Below, piece after piece: positions 9,448 through 17,387 of a DNA stretch of 64,000 nucleotides; position 1 is the first letter of the stretch; each line of letters starts with the position of its first letter. The position numbers and the translations under genes were made by a program. The notes beneath the pieces are model-generated. The model searched no databases, was not told where the DNA came from, and saw nothing but the letters and a program-made list of their open reading frames with translations. Source of the DNA: Ascidiimonas meishanensis (lineage in GTDB: Bacteria > Bacteroidota > Bacteroidia > Flavobacteriales > Flavobacteriaceae); contig NZ_JBBEXD010000009.1 in NCBI RefSeq assembly GCF_037782385.1, positions 130,199-194,198 of the forward strand, read 5' to 3'.

Positions 9448-10842
9448 ATGAAGAATCCATATGAATATGCAATAATAGATGTAGAAACTACTGGTTTGGG
9501 TGGAACCAGTGGTAATCGAATAACAGAAATAGCAGTAGCAATTTATGATGGAAATTGTGTGACAGATTACTATCATTCTTTGGTAAACCCTGAATCTGCT
9601 ATTTCAAAATTTGTAACAGGATTAACAGGTATTGATGAATCTATGGTTATAGGTGCACCTACTTTTTCACAAATAGCACCAAAATTATTGGAATTAACCC
9701 AAAGTCGAATTTTTGTAGCACATAACGTAAACTTCGATTATAATGTATTGAGGAAGGAATTTGAAAGGGTAGATGTTAATTTTAAGAGAAAAAGACTTTG
9801 CACGGTTAGATTAGCGCGTCAGCTATTTCCTGGGTATCGTTCCTATAGTTTAGGTAATTTATGCAATCAATTAGGAATTGCAATAAATAGCCGTCACCGT
9901 GCAAAAGGTGATACAGATGCCACTGTGCTTTTGATGGAGAAATTAATAGCAAAAGATACCACAGGAATCATAGCAAAACATTTACATGCACACTCAGGTG
10001 AGGTGGCCTTGCCACCATTACTATCAAAGGAAGTTTATGAGACATTACCTTCTAGAAATGGTGTATATTATTTCAAGAATTCCAAAGGGGTCATCATCTA
10101 TGTGGGAAAAGCAAAAAATATTAAAAAACGTGTTTTGAGTCATTTTTATGATAAATCTCCTCAGGAGATAGCGTTATGTAGTGAAACTGCTCATATAGAC
10201 CATGAGGTGACTGGAAGCGAATTGCTTGCACTTTTAGCAGAGTCTGCCGCAATAAAAAAATACTATCCAAAATATAACCGTGCCCAAAAAAAAGTAAATG
10301 CTAGATATGCAATAGTTAGCTATACAAATAGAGTTGGAATTGTTCAACTCGGATACTGTACTATAAAAACCGCTTTTAATCCTATAGTTATTTGTTACTC
10401 TTCTACCGAAGCTATTGCATTTTTAGAAATGCTATGTGAGCAGTTTGAACTTTGTCCTAAATATACTCAATTACAACAAAATGTAAAGACATGTTCGCAC
10501 TTCAAAATATCAAATTGCCGAGGAATTTGTCATCAGAAAGAATCTGTAAGTGATTACAATAAAAGAGTAGAAAACGCTATTTCCTTTATGAAAGAAACCC
10601 GAGATAATCTCTTAATTAGAGAGAAGGGAAGAACTAACGAAGAAACTGCTTTTGTATGGATTAAAAATGGGATTTATAGGGGCTATGGTTTTATAGAAAA
10701 TAATGCAGTAATTCAAACTAGTCAAAATTTGGAACCTTGGCTTCAACCCCAAACAGATAATAGTGATGTAAGGCGTATTATAGCCCAATATGTCCACAAA
10801 TTTCCTCAGAACGTTGTATTGAACAATACACCAGCTACTTAA
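9448..10842 (+). CDS. DEDDh exonuclease fused to GIY-YIG endonuclease domain
   Basis: This 464-residue protein joins a DnaQ-like 3'-5' exonuclease to a UvrC/Cho-like GIY-YIG nuclease. The exonuclease part shows Exo I (IDVETTGLG, about residue 9), Exo II (AHNVNFDYNVL, about residue 91) and Exo III (HRAKGDTDAT, about residue 151). The GIY-YIG core follows near residues 198-280 (GVYYFKN, YVGKAKNIKKRVLSHF, and a later conserved Glu in GSELLALLAESAAIK). Such fusions are common in Flavobacteria and are annotated as pol III epsilon-like proteins; a role in DNA repair is likely but the substrate is not known from sequence. It appears to be a single-gene unit. Confidence 0.88.
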   Translation: MKNPYEYAIIDVETTGLGGTSGNRITEIAVAIYDGNCVTDYYHSLVNPESAISKFVTGLTGIDESMVIGAPTFSQIAPKLLELTQSRIFVAHNVNFDYNVLRKEFERVDVNFKRKRLCTVRLARQLFPGYRSYSLGNLCNQLGIAINSRHRAKGDTDATVLLMEKLIAKDTTGIIAKHLHAHSGEVALPPLLSKEVYETLPSRNGVYYFKNSKGVIIYVGKAKNIKKRVLSHFYDKSPQEIALCSETAHIDHEVTGSELLALLAESAAIKKYYPKYNRAQKKVNARYAIVSYTNRVGIVQLGYCTIKTAFNPIVICYSSTEAIAFLEMLCEQFELCPKYTQLQQNVKTCSHFKISNCRGICHQKESVSDYNKRVENAISFMKETRDNLLIREKGRTNEETAFVWIKNGIYRGYGFIENNAVIQTSQNLEPWLQPQTDNSDVRRIIAQYVHKFPQNVVLNNTPAT

Positions 10843-10929
10843 CCCCCAACTAATCTAACTTTATAGGAGTCTATAAATATTTAGGATTCATTTAAGAATT
10901 AAAACTATCTTACCGTTATCTTCTTGTTA

Positions 10930-12117
10930 TTATTCTTTTTTAGAAGGCTTTGGCGCTGCAATATCACCTTTAGCCGATTCGTTTGTGCTTATATTTATAT
11001 CTTCTGGTTTTGGTTCAGTAGGATTCTTAGTATTATTAGTGTTTACCGGAATTTCGGCGTCATTTTCTACGCGATTAGGTTTGTCAGGTTGATTAACAAT
11101 ATCATTAATATTAGAGTCTACAGGGTTTTTTTCAGAATTCTCAGTATTTGTAGTATCATCCGGTACTTCTGGATTATTTTGTTTAGGAACAACATCTGCT
11201 GGGGGAACTACCGGAGAATTAGGAGTATTACTTTTACTAGTATTGACATCTTTGCCTGCTTCTTTACTGAGTATATCTGGTACTAATCTTTCGCTGAAAC
11301 CTCCAAGGATACCAGTAAGTAAACAAACCATATAATAGGTTTTTACATTAGTTTCATCAAGCAATTCCATACTGAAGATTTTTATTAAATCGGTTTTAAG
11401 AATCCAAAACAATACAACTCCAAAAACCATACCAATGGAAATTCTAATAAAGGCATTAAGAATAGTGCGTCTATCTGGTAGGTATGGATCTATTTTGAGT
11501 AATGATATCTTTTGGGTAACAGACATAAATGCTCCTACGGCACCCGCAGCAGCTATGTATGCAGATTGTACAAAAGCATCCGCGAAATGAGTGAAAAATA
11601 ACCAATGTGCCATACTAGTTTCATAAAACCAAAGAAAAAGAGCCATAAAAAACACAAAAATGACCATTTTTAAGCATCTGTAAAGATATACGAAACGCGC
11701 CCTTGAAATTATTTGAGACTTAAAATCATTTTTAAGATCTTGGAACTGCTTAATAGCTGGTATTACAGGTGTGTCTACAATACTACTGCTTATTATATTT
11801 GCAATAATTGCATTATAGGGATTGAAATTTTGAATGCTGTTGGTAGCATTTTTTTCCTTTAGTCCAAACCATTTAAACTTTTCTTTTTCGTATTCAAAAA
11901 GTTGTTCTCCCAACCTTACTAATTGCGAAATAATATACCTGTGTGATACAATTCTATTATTGAACGAATTATTAGCAGCTGCCCAAAAATTTAGCTTATG
12001 ATTTTCGTTATCATACAAACTGTAAATCATATTACCATTACTATCCGTAAGCTGGTCATGAATGCGTAAAATAGTATTTCCTTTAACGTCTTTTTCGTTA
12101 ACTCTGTACGGTTTCAT
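10930..12117 (-). CDS. membrane protein of unknown function with disordered C-terminal tail
   Basis: I do not recognise this family. Of 395 residues, about 1-145 are soluble, about 150-285 contain four predicted membrane helices (around 150-172, 182-207, 225-246 and 262-280), and about 290-395 form a low-complexity tail rich in Asn, Pro, Thr, Asp and Lys. A GGFSERLVPDIL segment ends the last helix. The tail probably lies in the cytoplasm with the N-terminal domain, but topology was judged only by eye. Its start overlaps the stop of the upstream 137-residue gene (ATGA, 12114-12117), which indicates translational coupling, so the two proteins probably act together. Confidence 0.75.
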   Translation of the reverse strand: MKPYRVNEKDVKGNTILRIHDQLTDSNGNMIYSLYDNENHKLNFWAAANNSFNNRIVSHRYIISQLVRLGEQLFEYEKEKFKWFGLKEKNATNSIQNFNPYNAIIANIISSSIVDTPVIPAIKQFQDLKNDFKSQIISRARFVYLYRCLKMVIFVFFMALFLWFYETSMAHWLFFTHFADAFVQSAYIAAAGAVGAFMSVTQKISLLKIDPYLPDRRTILNAFIRISIGMVFGVVLFWILKTDLIKIFSMELLDETNVKTYYMVCLLTGILGGFSERLVPDILSKEAGKDVNTSKSNTPNSPVVPPADVVPKQNNPEVPDDTTNTENSEKNPVDSNINDIVNQPDKPNRVENDAEIPVNTNNTKNPTEPKPEDINISTNESAKGDIAAPKPSKKE

Positions 12118-12527
12118 AATTCTTCTTTTTTGAGTACATTAATTTTAATATTAGTGTCAATGTGTTCTAATCTAGATTTTAAATTTTCAAGATAGCTACT
12201 TTGCTTTAAGAATTCTGGTCTGGCACAGCTTAAATCAATATTTATAGAGCCGTCAAATATTGATTTCATGTGAAATGAAACTTCTATGGGCGCAATAAAA
12301 CTTCCGGTTTGTGCACCATCGCCTGAATTCATTGAAGTATCAATTGGATCATTTTTTGTTAAAAAACCTCCCGTTTGTGCCCCACCTTCTTCTGTAATAA
12401 TAAATGACCCTGTTTGTGATGGAATTTTATCATCAGAATTTTGAACAGCTTCAGTTTGCTTGGTTTTTTTTTGTTGATCCCGCATTAGTTGCAATGCTTT
12501 AAGTAATTCTTGATCTTTAGGAGTCAT
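12114..12527 (-). CDS. unknown small protein with three QTG[S/G]F[I/L] motifs
   Basis: The family is not recognised. The 137-residue protein has no signal peptide or membrane segment. Residues about 35-80 contain three copies of a short motif: SQTGSFI, AQTGGFL and AQTGSFI, spaced roughly 17 and 24 residues apart by Gly/Asp/Glu-rich linkers. Residues about 85-137 look like a small folded alpha/beta domain. Repeated short motifs in a flexible arm suggest a multivalent binding partner. The stop codon overlaps the start of the downstream membrane protein. Confidence 0.7.
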   Translation of the reverse strand: MTPKDQELLKALQLMRDQQKKTKQTEAVQNSDDKIPSQTGSFIITEEGGAQTGGFLTKNDPIDTSMNSGDGAQTGSFIAPIEVSFHMKSIFDGSINIDLSCARPEFLKQSSYLENLKSRLEHIDTNIKINVLKKEEL

Positions 12528-13035
12528 TTTAATCTATTTTTTGATGTCTATATTTAAAAGGGTTTCGTATGAATTATAAAAACCGAAACAACCACCAATG
12601 GTTCTGTTAAAAGGATCAATAAAAAAGTATATGCTATAGAAATAGTACTCGCTTTTTTATAGGTGCTAACAAAAATTTGTTCTATCCTATTAATGCTTAC
12701 TACATTTAAACTAAAATTCTGACTGTCAGGTTGGTTGACTTCTACTAAGTTAATACAATAATTCTTGATTAAAAAGAAATTTTCCCTAATGTAAATAGGA
12801 AAAAATCATTTATTATTAATCTTTGGTTTAAAATTAAACTATTAACATTCATTTTTAAATACCCATTGATGGGTAAAGTTGAGATCTGCATAAACAATAT
12901 ATAATCTATAATAGATTACAAGATATATGGAAACAATATTTATTTTACGAAAGATATATCTTATTTAAAATGGGTCTAAAACTTAAAATAATTGTAAAAT
13001 TATTATCTTTATAAAATTAACTAAAAAAAGATAAC
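12528..13035. other. intergenic region between membrane operon and RiPP precursor
   Basis: About 500 AT-rich bases separate the leftward membrane operon and the rightward precursor gene. Apart from the start-less frame at 12554-12805 I see no gene. No clear TAnnTTTG promoter box was found close to the precursor. Confidence 0.5.
12554..12805 (-). pseudogene. start-less open frame ending in a hydrophobic segment, possible gene remnant
   Basis: Eighty-three consecutive sense codons read as plausible protein, with a polar first half and a hydrophobic stretch near the end (TISIAYTFLLILLTEPLVVV), and stop 26 bases before the start of the 137-residue gene on the same strand. There is no ATG, GTG or TTG in frame until close to the end, and a TGA closes the frame upstream at 12806-12808. 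It may be the tail of a broken membrane-protein gene once part of this operon, or chance. Confidence 0.25.
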
Positions 13036-13224
13036 ATGAAGAAAAAGCAATTAAATTCGAAGCTAAAGCTTAACAAGCAGGTAATTTCTAAAATTTACGT
13101 AATTAAAGGAGGAGCGGCACCAGATAATGGGGGTTCAGATGCTATTGATATCCATACTGAAGCGCGTACTTGTAGAGAAGACCAACTTTCTCTTCCTCAT
13201 TCACAATGTAATTGTTGGAAGTAA
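13036..13224 (+). CDS. RiPP precursor peptide with GG leader (class I lanthipeptide-like)
   Basis: This 62-residue peptide has the Bacteroidota natural-product precursor layout: a Lys-rich start, the conserved KLKLNKQVISKI leader block, and a VIKGG cleavage site at residues 22-26, as in the GG-leader family TIGR04149. The predicted core is residues 27-62, with three cysteines (46, 58, 60) and several Ser/Thr, ending CNCWK. Such precursors are normally modified by lanthipeptide dehydratase/cyclase or radical SAM enzymes and exported by a peptidase-containing ABC transporter. None of these is adjacent; a radical SAM operon lies 1.5 kb downstream on the other strand but has its own small partner gene. 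A terminator follows directly. Confidence 0.75.
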   Translation: MKKKQLNSKLKLNKQVISKIYVIKGGAAPDNGGSDAIDIHTEARTCREDQLSLPHSQCNCWK

Positions 13225-13245
13225 TACTACTCATTTATATTTAGG

Positions 13246-13272
13246 AGAGGCTGTTTTTAAAGCCTCTTTTTT
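13246..13272 (+). terminator. rho-independent terminator of the RiPP precursor gene
   Basis: A 7-bp stem AGAGGCT/AGCCTCT with an 8-base loop is followed by six T. It starts 21 bases after the precursor stop, giving a very short monocistronic unit. Confidence 0.8.
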
Positions 13273-13374
13273 GATTTAAAGATGCTACTTTTCCTTTTAG
13301 ATTGAAAACGTAATTTAAAGGTAAAACAACTAATTAGATACTTGATTTTTTTTTAAAATTTGAGGTTACCTTTT

Positions 13375-13716
13375 TTAAATGTAAATATAATTCTGCACCA
13401 TTTTTAATTCCTCTTCCATAGCAATTGCATTTACATTGTTTTTGGTCAAGTAATAATGTAGTATATCTGAAAGTCTGGTAAGCATTTTTCTTTTAGGTTA
13501 TCACAGGAATCGTTTTTTTTAAATATACCTTAAAAATGTTGTGATTATGATACTTAATGTAACCATGCAGAGCCATTCTATAGTAGCTTGAATAGGGATG
13601 ATATCATCAATGTTTTGCTGCCAGTAGGCTAAAAAGTTAAAACCATATAAAGTGCCCCATGAAAGGAATTGAATAATGTAAAACCAAATATTCCTTTTAG
13701 ATATCTTTAGTTGCAT
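13375..13716 (-). pseudogene. degraded LytS/YehU-type sensor histidine kinase
   Basis: Two pieces in different frames together look like a Bacteroidota LytS-type kinase. The first (13519-13716, 65 codons) encodes the N-terminal two membrane helices, with FYIIQFLSWGTLYGFNFLAY. The second (13375-13485) encodes TRLSDILHYYLTKNN followed by MEEELKMVQNYIYI, which matches the His_kinase family signature around LSDLLRY and the Glu-Glu-Leu..Tyr-Ile block. The middle of the protein, including the phospho-accepting His region, and the whole ATPase domain are gone. The pieces are separated by stops. It is clearly non-functional as a kinase; the 65-residue membrane piece could still be translated. Confidence 0.6.
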
Positions 13717-13968
13717 CCGGTTTTAATTGGAGTAATCAGTACGGTGATAATGATAAATTATTTTGATAATTCTTCCATAAAATTATATCAAGATTTAATT
13801 ATTTGAAATCTAAATATGCCAAACGGTTGTTTGAAAGCTATAAGAGGTCATTTCTTATAAATTATATGGAGTTATCCGTGTACTTTAGTTTAGGCACTAT
13901 AATATAACGTTTTATTATATCTAGAATGCGTAACTTTGAGATCACCTCTTTTTAATATTATAATTGCT

Positions 13969-14592
13969 ATGCTGAACAAATTTATTATCATCTGTCTTTT
14001 ATTAACAACTATAATAAATGCCCAAGAAGGGGAGATACAAATAATTGAAAATAAAACCGAAAGAAAAATTGCGTTTTATGCATTAAATGAGACAGATAAA
14101 GACTTTGATGTTTTAATTGAGGTCACAGGTTCTAATATTAAACAGAGCTTAGCAAAACCTAGAAAAATCAGAGTTCCAGCAACTTCTAAAGTATTATTAA
14201 AAAATATTTTCTTAATTCGCGGAAAAACACCAAACTACAATTATAAACTAATCGTAAGCGATAGTTTATCAAAACGTGCTCTTAAAAAGCCTTTTGAAAA
14301 GGTGGTAGTGATTCCTAAAAGAAAAATACCAAAGAAAAAAATCATTGTATATTTACCGGAAGCATGTGAGAGTTGCGAAAATATTATTAAGGGTCTTGAA
14401 GAAGACTTTTATGAGTACAAAACCTATAATCTTGAAAAAAACACCAACGTAGCAGCGCAATTAGCAAAGGCATTTCCTTCTTCTAAGACACCTATTAATC
14501 TTCGCAAAAATCCAATAATTAGTATTGGAGGTAAATTATACCCATGGATTAAGGAGTATTCCCAACTTTTAAAAGAAATTGACAGGGAGTAG
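13969..14592 (+). CDS. secreted protein with C-terminal thioredoxin/glutaredoxin-like domain
   Basis: A signal peptide (MLNKFIIICLLLTTIINAQ) precedes a beta-rich N-terminal domain of about 110 residues and a C-terminal domain of about 80 residues that begins with a beta strand (KKIIVYLPEACESC). The two cysteines at residues 133 and 136 form a CxxC pair at the position of a redox active site, so a periplasmic thiol-redox role is likely. The start at 13969 was chosen because the upstream TTG at 13936 would bury the signal peptide. Similar hypothetical proteins occur in Flavobacteria; the partner is unknown. Confidence 0.6.
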   Translation: MLNKFIIICLLLTTIINAQEGEIQIIENKTERKIAFYALNETDKDFDVLIEVTGSNIKQSLAKPRKIRVPATSKVLLKNIFLIRGKTPNYNYKLIVSDSLSKRALKKPFEKVVVIPKRKIPKKKIIVYLPEACESCENIIKGLEEDFYEYKTYNLEKNTNVAAQLAKAFPSSKTPINLRKNPIISIGGKLYPWIKEYSQLLKEIDRE

Positions 14593-14760
14593 CAATGAAG
14601 CTATAACATGATATGTAATTTGTTAAGCTCTCCGTTTTGGAGTACCTATTAGCATTATGGAAGTAGGCTATATTATTTTTACTCTTATAAATTATAAAAC
14701 ATAATTATAATCAAGAGATTTTTTTAAAAACGGATAGTTTAGAGCATAGGTCAAATCGGT

Positions 14761-15654
14761 TCAGATACTAAACTCAACTTCGTGAGATAATGTAGGTAGA
14801 AGTCTCCACTGGTTTGTCGCTTTTACAATAAGTCCTTCCAAAATTTTACCAACTACAATACAAAGTATCTGTGTTTGCATGTTTTTTGAGAGCTGATTCT
14901 GTGAAGAAGTAGCGCCTTGTTGGATAGCAGAATAAAGATTCACTTCAATTGTATCCTGCTTTTTTAAAAGAAGCATAGGTAATAAAACGGCTTTACTACT
15001 GGCCGTAATGGAAAGAAATCCTTGAGAATAAACTCTTTTAATACCAAACAGATTTCCTTCCATATTACTGTGTGTATCGTACACGAAATCTGCATAGGTA
15101 AAGAATAATCCATTGTTCCTGAGTACCTTTTTAATTGTTTTGATACCTGATAAATTGTTTTCTGCAAATAATGGTCTTAGTTTGGGGTATACGTCAAAAT
15201 AAGGATCCATATTCTCTCCGTAAATAATAAAATCTTTGGCATTATCAAGTTTTGAAGAAAGTTTAGTAATCACGGTAACAGCATCAATTGTTGCTAAGGT
15301 CATAGGAGTAATAATAACTGCTGGTTTATTCTCAATAGCATCTAGATGATTCAATCCATTTACAACCATGGGAATTTCACTTTCTCCCTTCCCTGAAACA
15401 CTTTTTGAAAGTGCTTCTCTATGTGCACACCATATTACGTGAGATACAAAACCAACAACAGAGCCATTGGGCCATATATTAGAAATAGCCGCTTCTAACA
15501 AATGTGCATCATTAAACCAATTTTTGGAAACGAGTTCTTTACTTAATTCGTAGATTTTCGCTTCATTAAGTGATTGTAGAAACCCCACTCCGTTTTTACT
15601 AGCTAATAACTGTTGGAGTGAATATTCAAGGCTTTTGTCAAAAAAATTAATCAC
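14761..15654 (-). CDS. LpxL-like acyltransferase-fold protein in the radical SAM operon
   Basis: Overall order of motifs resembles the LpxL/HtrB lysophospholipid acyltransferase fold: a KPAVIITPM strand where LpxL has its HxGNWE box, a middle YGENMDPYFDVYPKLRP region, an NGLFFTYADF segment like the DQ loop, and then SQGFLSITASSKAVLLPMLLL, similar to the family's S.G...LA...APVVP block. The catalytic His-x4-Asp of true LpxL is not obvious at the expected place (ITPMTLATIDA), so transferase activity is doubtful. The gene is last in a three-gene operon; its start overlaps the stop of the radical SAM gene by 8 bases. It may modify, anchor or simply bind the product. Confidence 0.5.
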   Translation of the reverse strand: MINFFDKSLEYSLQQLLASKNGVGFLQSLNEAKIYELSKELVSKNWFNDAHLLEAAISNIWPNGSVVGFVSHVIWCAHREALSKSVSGKGESEIPMVVNGLNHLDAIENKPAVIITPMTLATIDAVTVITKLSSKLDNAKDFIIYGENMDPYFDVYPKLRPLFAENNLSGIKTIKKVLRNNGLFFTYADFVYDTHSNMEGNLFGIKRVYSQGFLSITASSKAVLLPMLLLKKQDTIEVNLYSAIQQGATSSQNQLSKNMQTQILCIVVGKILEGLIVKATNQWRLLPTLSHEVEFSI

Positions 15655-17014
15655 AACTTTTTCTGTATTTAATTAACGCATCGCTTTGGGAAAGCGATAA
15701 AGAAATTCTATCAAAAATATGTAATGACATGAGGCATTCATCTTTAGATATTTTTTCAATACCTCCTGCTCTTGCCATACAAGTTCCTCCACAAACGGCT
15801 TGCCACAAACAGGATCCGCATTGCAAGGTTTCTACATCCCTTGAACGAATTAAATCTGCTTTAGGAGTACTATATGCCTGTTTAAGCCCACCTTTAGTTA
15901 CATGACCTAAACTTGCCAGAGGACCGCAAGGATCAATGCAGTCACATGCCTCTACAGTACCATCAAAACTTACAGATAAAAGATCACGACCTGCACCGCA
16001 TTTAGAACGCATACACATATTATATACAGGGCCATCCAGAAAGTTTCTAAGATACTTTAATATGGGTTCTATAGGAAAACTATCAAAAACTCCAGACAAT
16101 ACTTCATCAAATAGCGCATCCCAGGATTTTAACAAAAGATCAATGTCATAATCAAAAACGGTTTGATTTCGGCCTCTACCAATTGCTTGAAATAGTGTCC
16201 AATCCCAGCCCGAAAAGCCTAAACCCATGATGTAATGCGCAACTTCTGGTAAATTAGTATGATTTGCAGAGGTAATGGTGCTCATTGCATTGCAGCGGCT
16301 TATAAATGTAGGAAAGGCGTCAATTGCCTCCAGTAATACTGAGAGGGATCCTTTTCCATTATGTGTTATCCTGAATTTGTCATTAATATTGGGGGGCCCG
16401 TCTATGGAAACTCCCCATCGAATATCAAATTTTCTTGAGAAATCAATTTTTTCTTGATCAACACGGGTAAGATTGGTTTGCCCGATGAAATAAACTTGAA
16501 CCCCTTTTGCTTGACCATATTGATGTCCTTTAATTACAAGTTCTTTTACCATCTCCCAGACTAGCATAGGTTCTCCACCATGTAAAATAAAGTTAATCTT
16601 TTTATCTGCCATATCAATAGCCTGATATATTGCAGAAAGTGTAATCTCTAACTGTTGATGGCGTGCTTTATCTTCTTTCTCAAAATCATAACAATAAGAA
16701 CAACCTAGGTTACAGGCTTTGGTTAGTTTTAGAATAACCGTATTAAGCGTTTCATGCTGTAAAGGCATGGTTGAGCCTATACCCTGTTTTAAGAGTATAT
16801 CCGATAATTGACGAGAACTGTCTTTTAGTCGTTGATTTGATAGTGTATCTGGATTCATTGACAATACTGGCAACAGGGCAGATACTCCTTTTGGGAGCAT
16901 TACCCACTTGCCATTAATACGATCAATAATAAGCTCTTTAGAACCTCTTTCTAAATGGTGTATTCTATCTAAATCAATAACATGAGAATAAGCGTTATTT
17001 TTTAGATCTTGCAT
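15647..17014 (-). CDS. radical SAM/SPASM peptide-modifying enzyme
   Basis: This 455-residue protein has the radical SAM motif CNLGCSYC near residues 107-114, the GGEPML motif, and a C-terminal SPASM domain with Cys ligands for two auxiliary clusters (CMRSKCGAGRDLL, FDGTVEACDCIDPCG, and QCGSCLWQAVCGGTC). Enzymes of this type (sulfatase maturases, sactionine, thioether and cyclophane synthases) act on peptides or proteins. An N-terminal extension of about 95 residues could hold a peptide-recognition element. The start overlaps by 20 bases the end of the upstream 130-residue gene, making that the likely substrate or partner. The exact reaction cannot be told. Confidence 0.85.
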   Translation of the reverse strand: MQDLKNNAYSHVIDLDRIHHLERGSKELIIDRINGKWVMLPKGVSALLPVLSMNPDTLSNQRLKDSSRQLSDILLKQGIGSTMPLQHETLNTVILKLTKACNLGCSYCYDFEKEDKARHQQLEITLSAIYQAIDMADKKINFILHGGEPMLVWEMVKELVIKGHQYGQAKGVQVYFIGQTNLTRVDQEKIDFSRKFDIRWGVSIDGPPNINDKFRITHNGKGSLSVLLEAIDAFPTFISRCNAMSTITSANHTNLPEVAHYIMGLGFSGWDWTLFQAIGRGRNQTVFDYDIDLLLKSWDALFDEVLSGVFDSFPIEPILKYLRNFLDGPVYNMCMRSKCGAGRDLLSVSFDGTVEACDCIDPCGPLASLGHVTKGGLKQAYSTPKADLIRSRDVETLQCGSCLWQAVCGGTCMARAGGIEKISKDECLMSLHIFDRISLSLSQSDALIKYRKSCD

Positions 17015-17387
17015 TGATTTTCTTTAAAGAGGATTCTTCAGTAACCTGTTTCACGTTAAAATTAGAATCAAAATGATCCTGATAAATACTTCTCTCAACT
17101 CTTGGATCAAATACTGCCAACTCGTCGATAACTGGATTGATGAAGTCATCAATTTGGTTTCTTTTATCGCAACATGCGCGAGTCCATTGTGCCCATGCTC
17201 CAAAATCTGCAACCTCTTGCAGACTTGATTCCAATTGTATAGAATTTACTTGAGAAACTCTAAGATCTTTGGGAAGTTTATCCAACATTTCTTCCGCCTG
17301 TTGAATGACCATTTTACTGATTTCTTTTTCACTCATTTTGCTGAGTGGAGTTTTCCCTGAATTGTTAAATTTCATTGTTCTTGACAT
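16995..17387 (-). CDS. small protein of radical SAM operon, candidate substrate/precursor
   Basis: The family is not recognised. The 130-residue protein has no signal peptide. It has a Lys/Glu-rich helical N-terminal half and a notable central stretch GAWAQWTRACCDKRN (about residues 63-77) with two Trp and a Cys-Cys pair, then an acidic region. It is the first gene of a tightly overlapping operon with the radical SAM/SPASM enzyme and the LpxL-like protein. The position and size fit a modified precursor, but it lacks a GG cleavage site and could instead be a scaffold protein. A second in-frame ATG lies four codons in. Confidence 0.6.
   Translation of the reverse strand: MSRTMKFNNSGKTPLSKMSEKEISKMVIQQAEEMLDKLPKDLRVSQVNSIQLESSLQEVADFGAWAQWTRACCDKRNQIDDFINPVIDELAVFDPRVERSIYQDHFDSNFNVKQVTEESSLKKINARSKK

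Larger units (their letters stand above)
13225..13968. other. intergenic region with kinase remnant
   Basis: Besides the terminator at 13246-13272 and the histidine kinase wreck at 13375-13716, no intact gene is seen. A 7-bp hairpin (TATAAGA/TCTTATA) lies at 13839-13859, upstream of the next gene. Confidence 0.5.
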
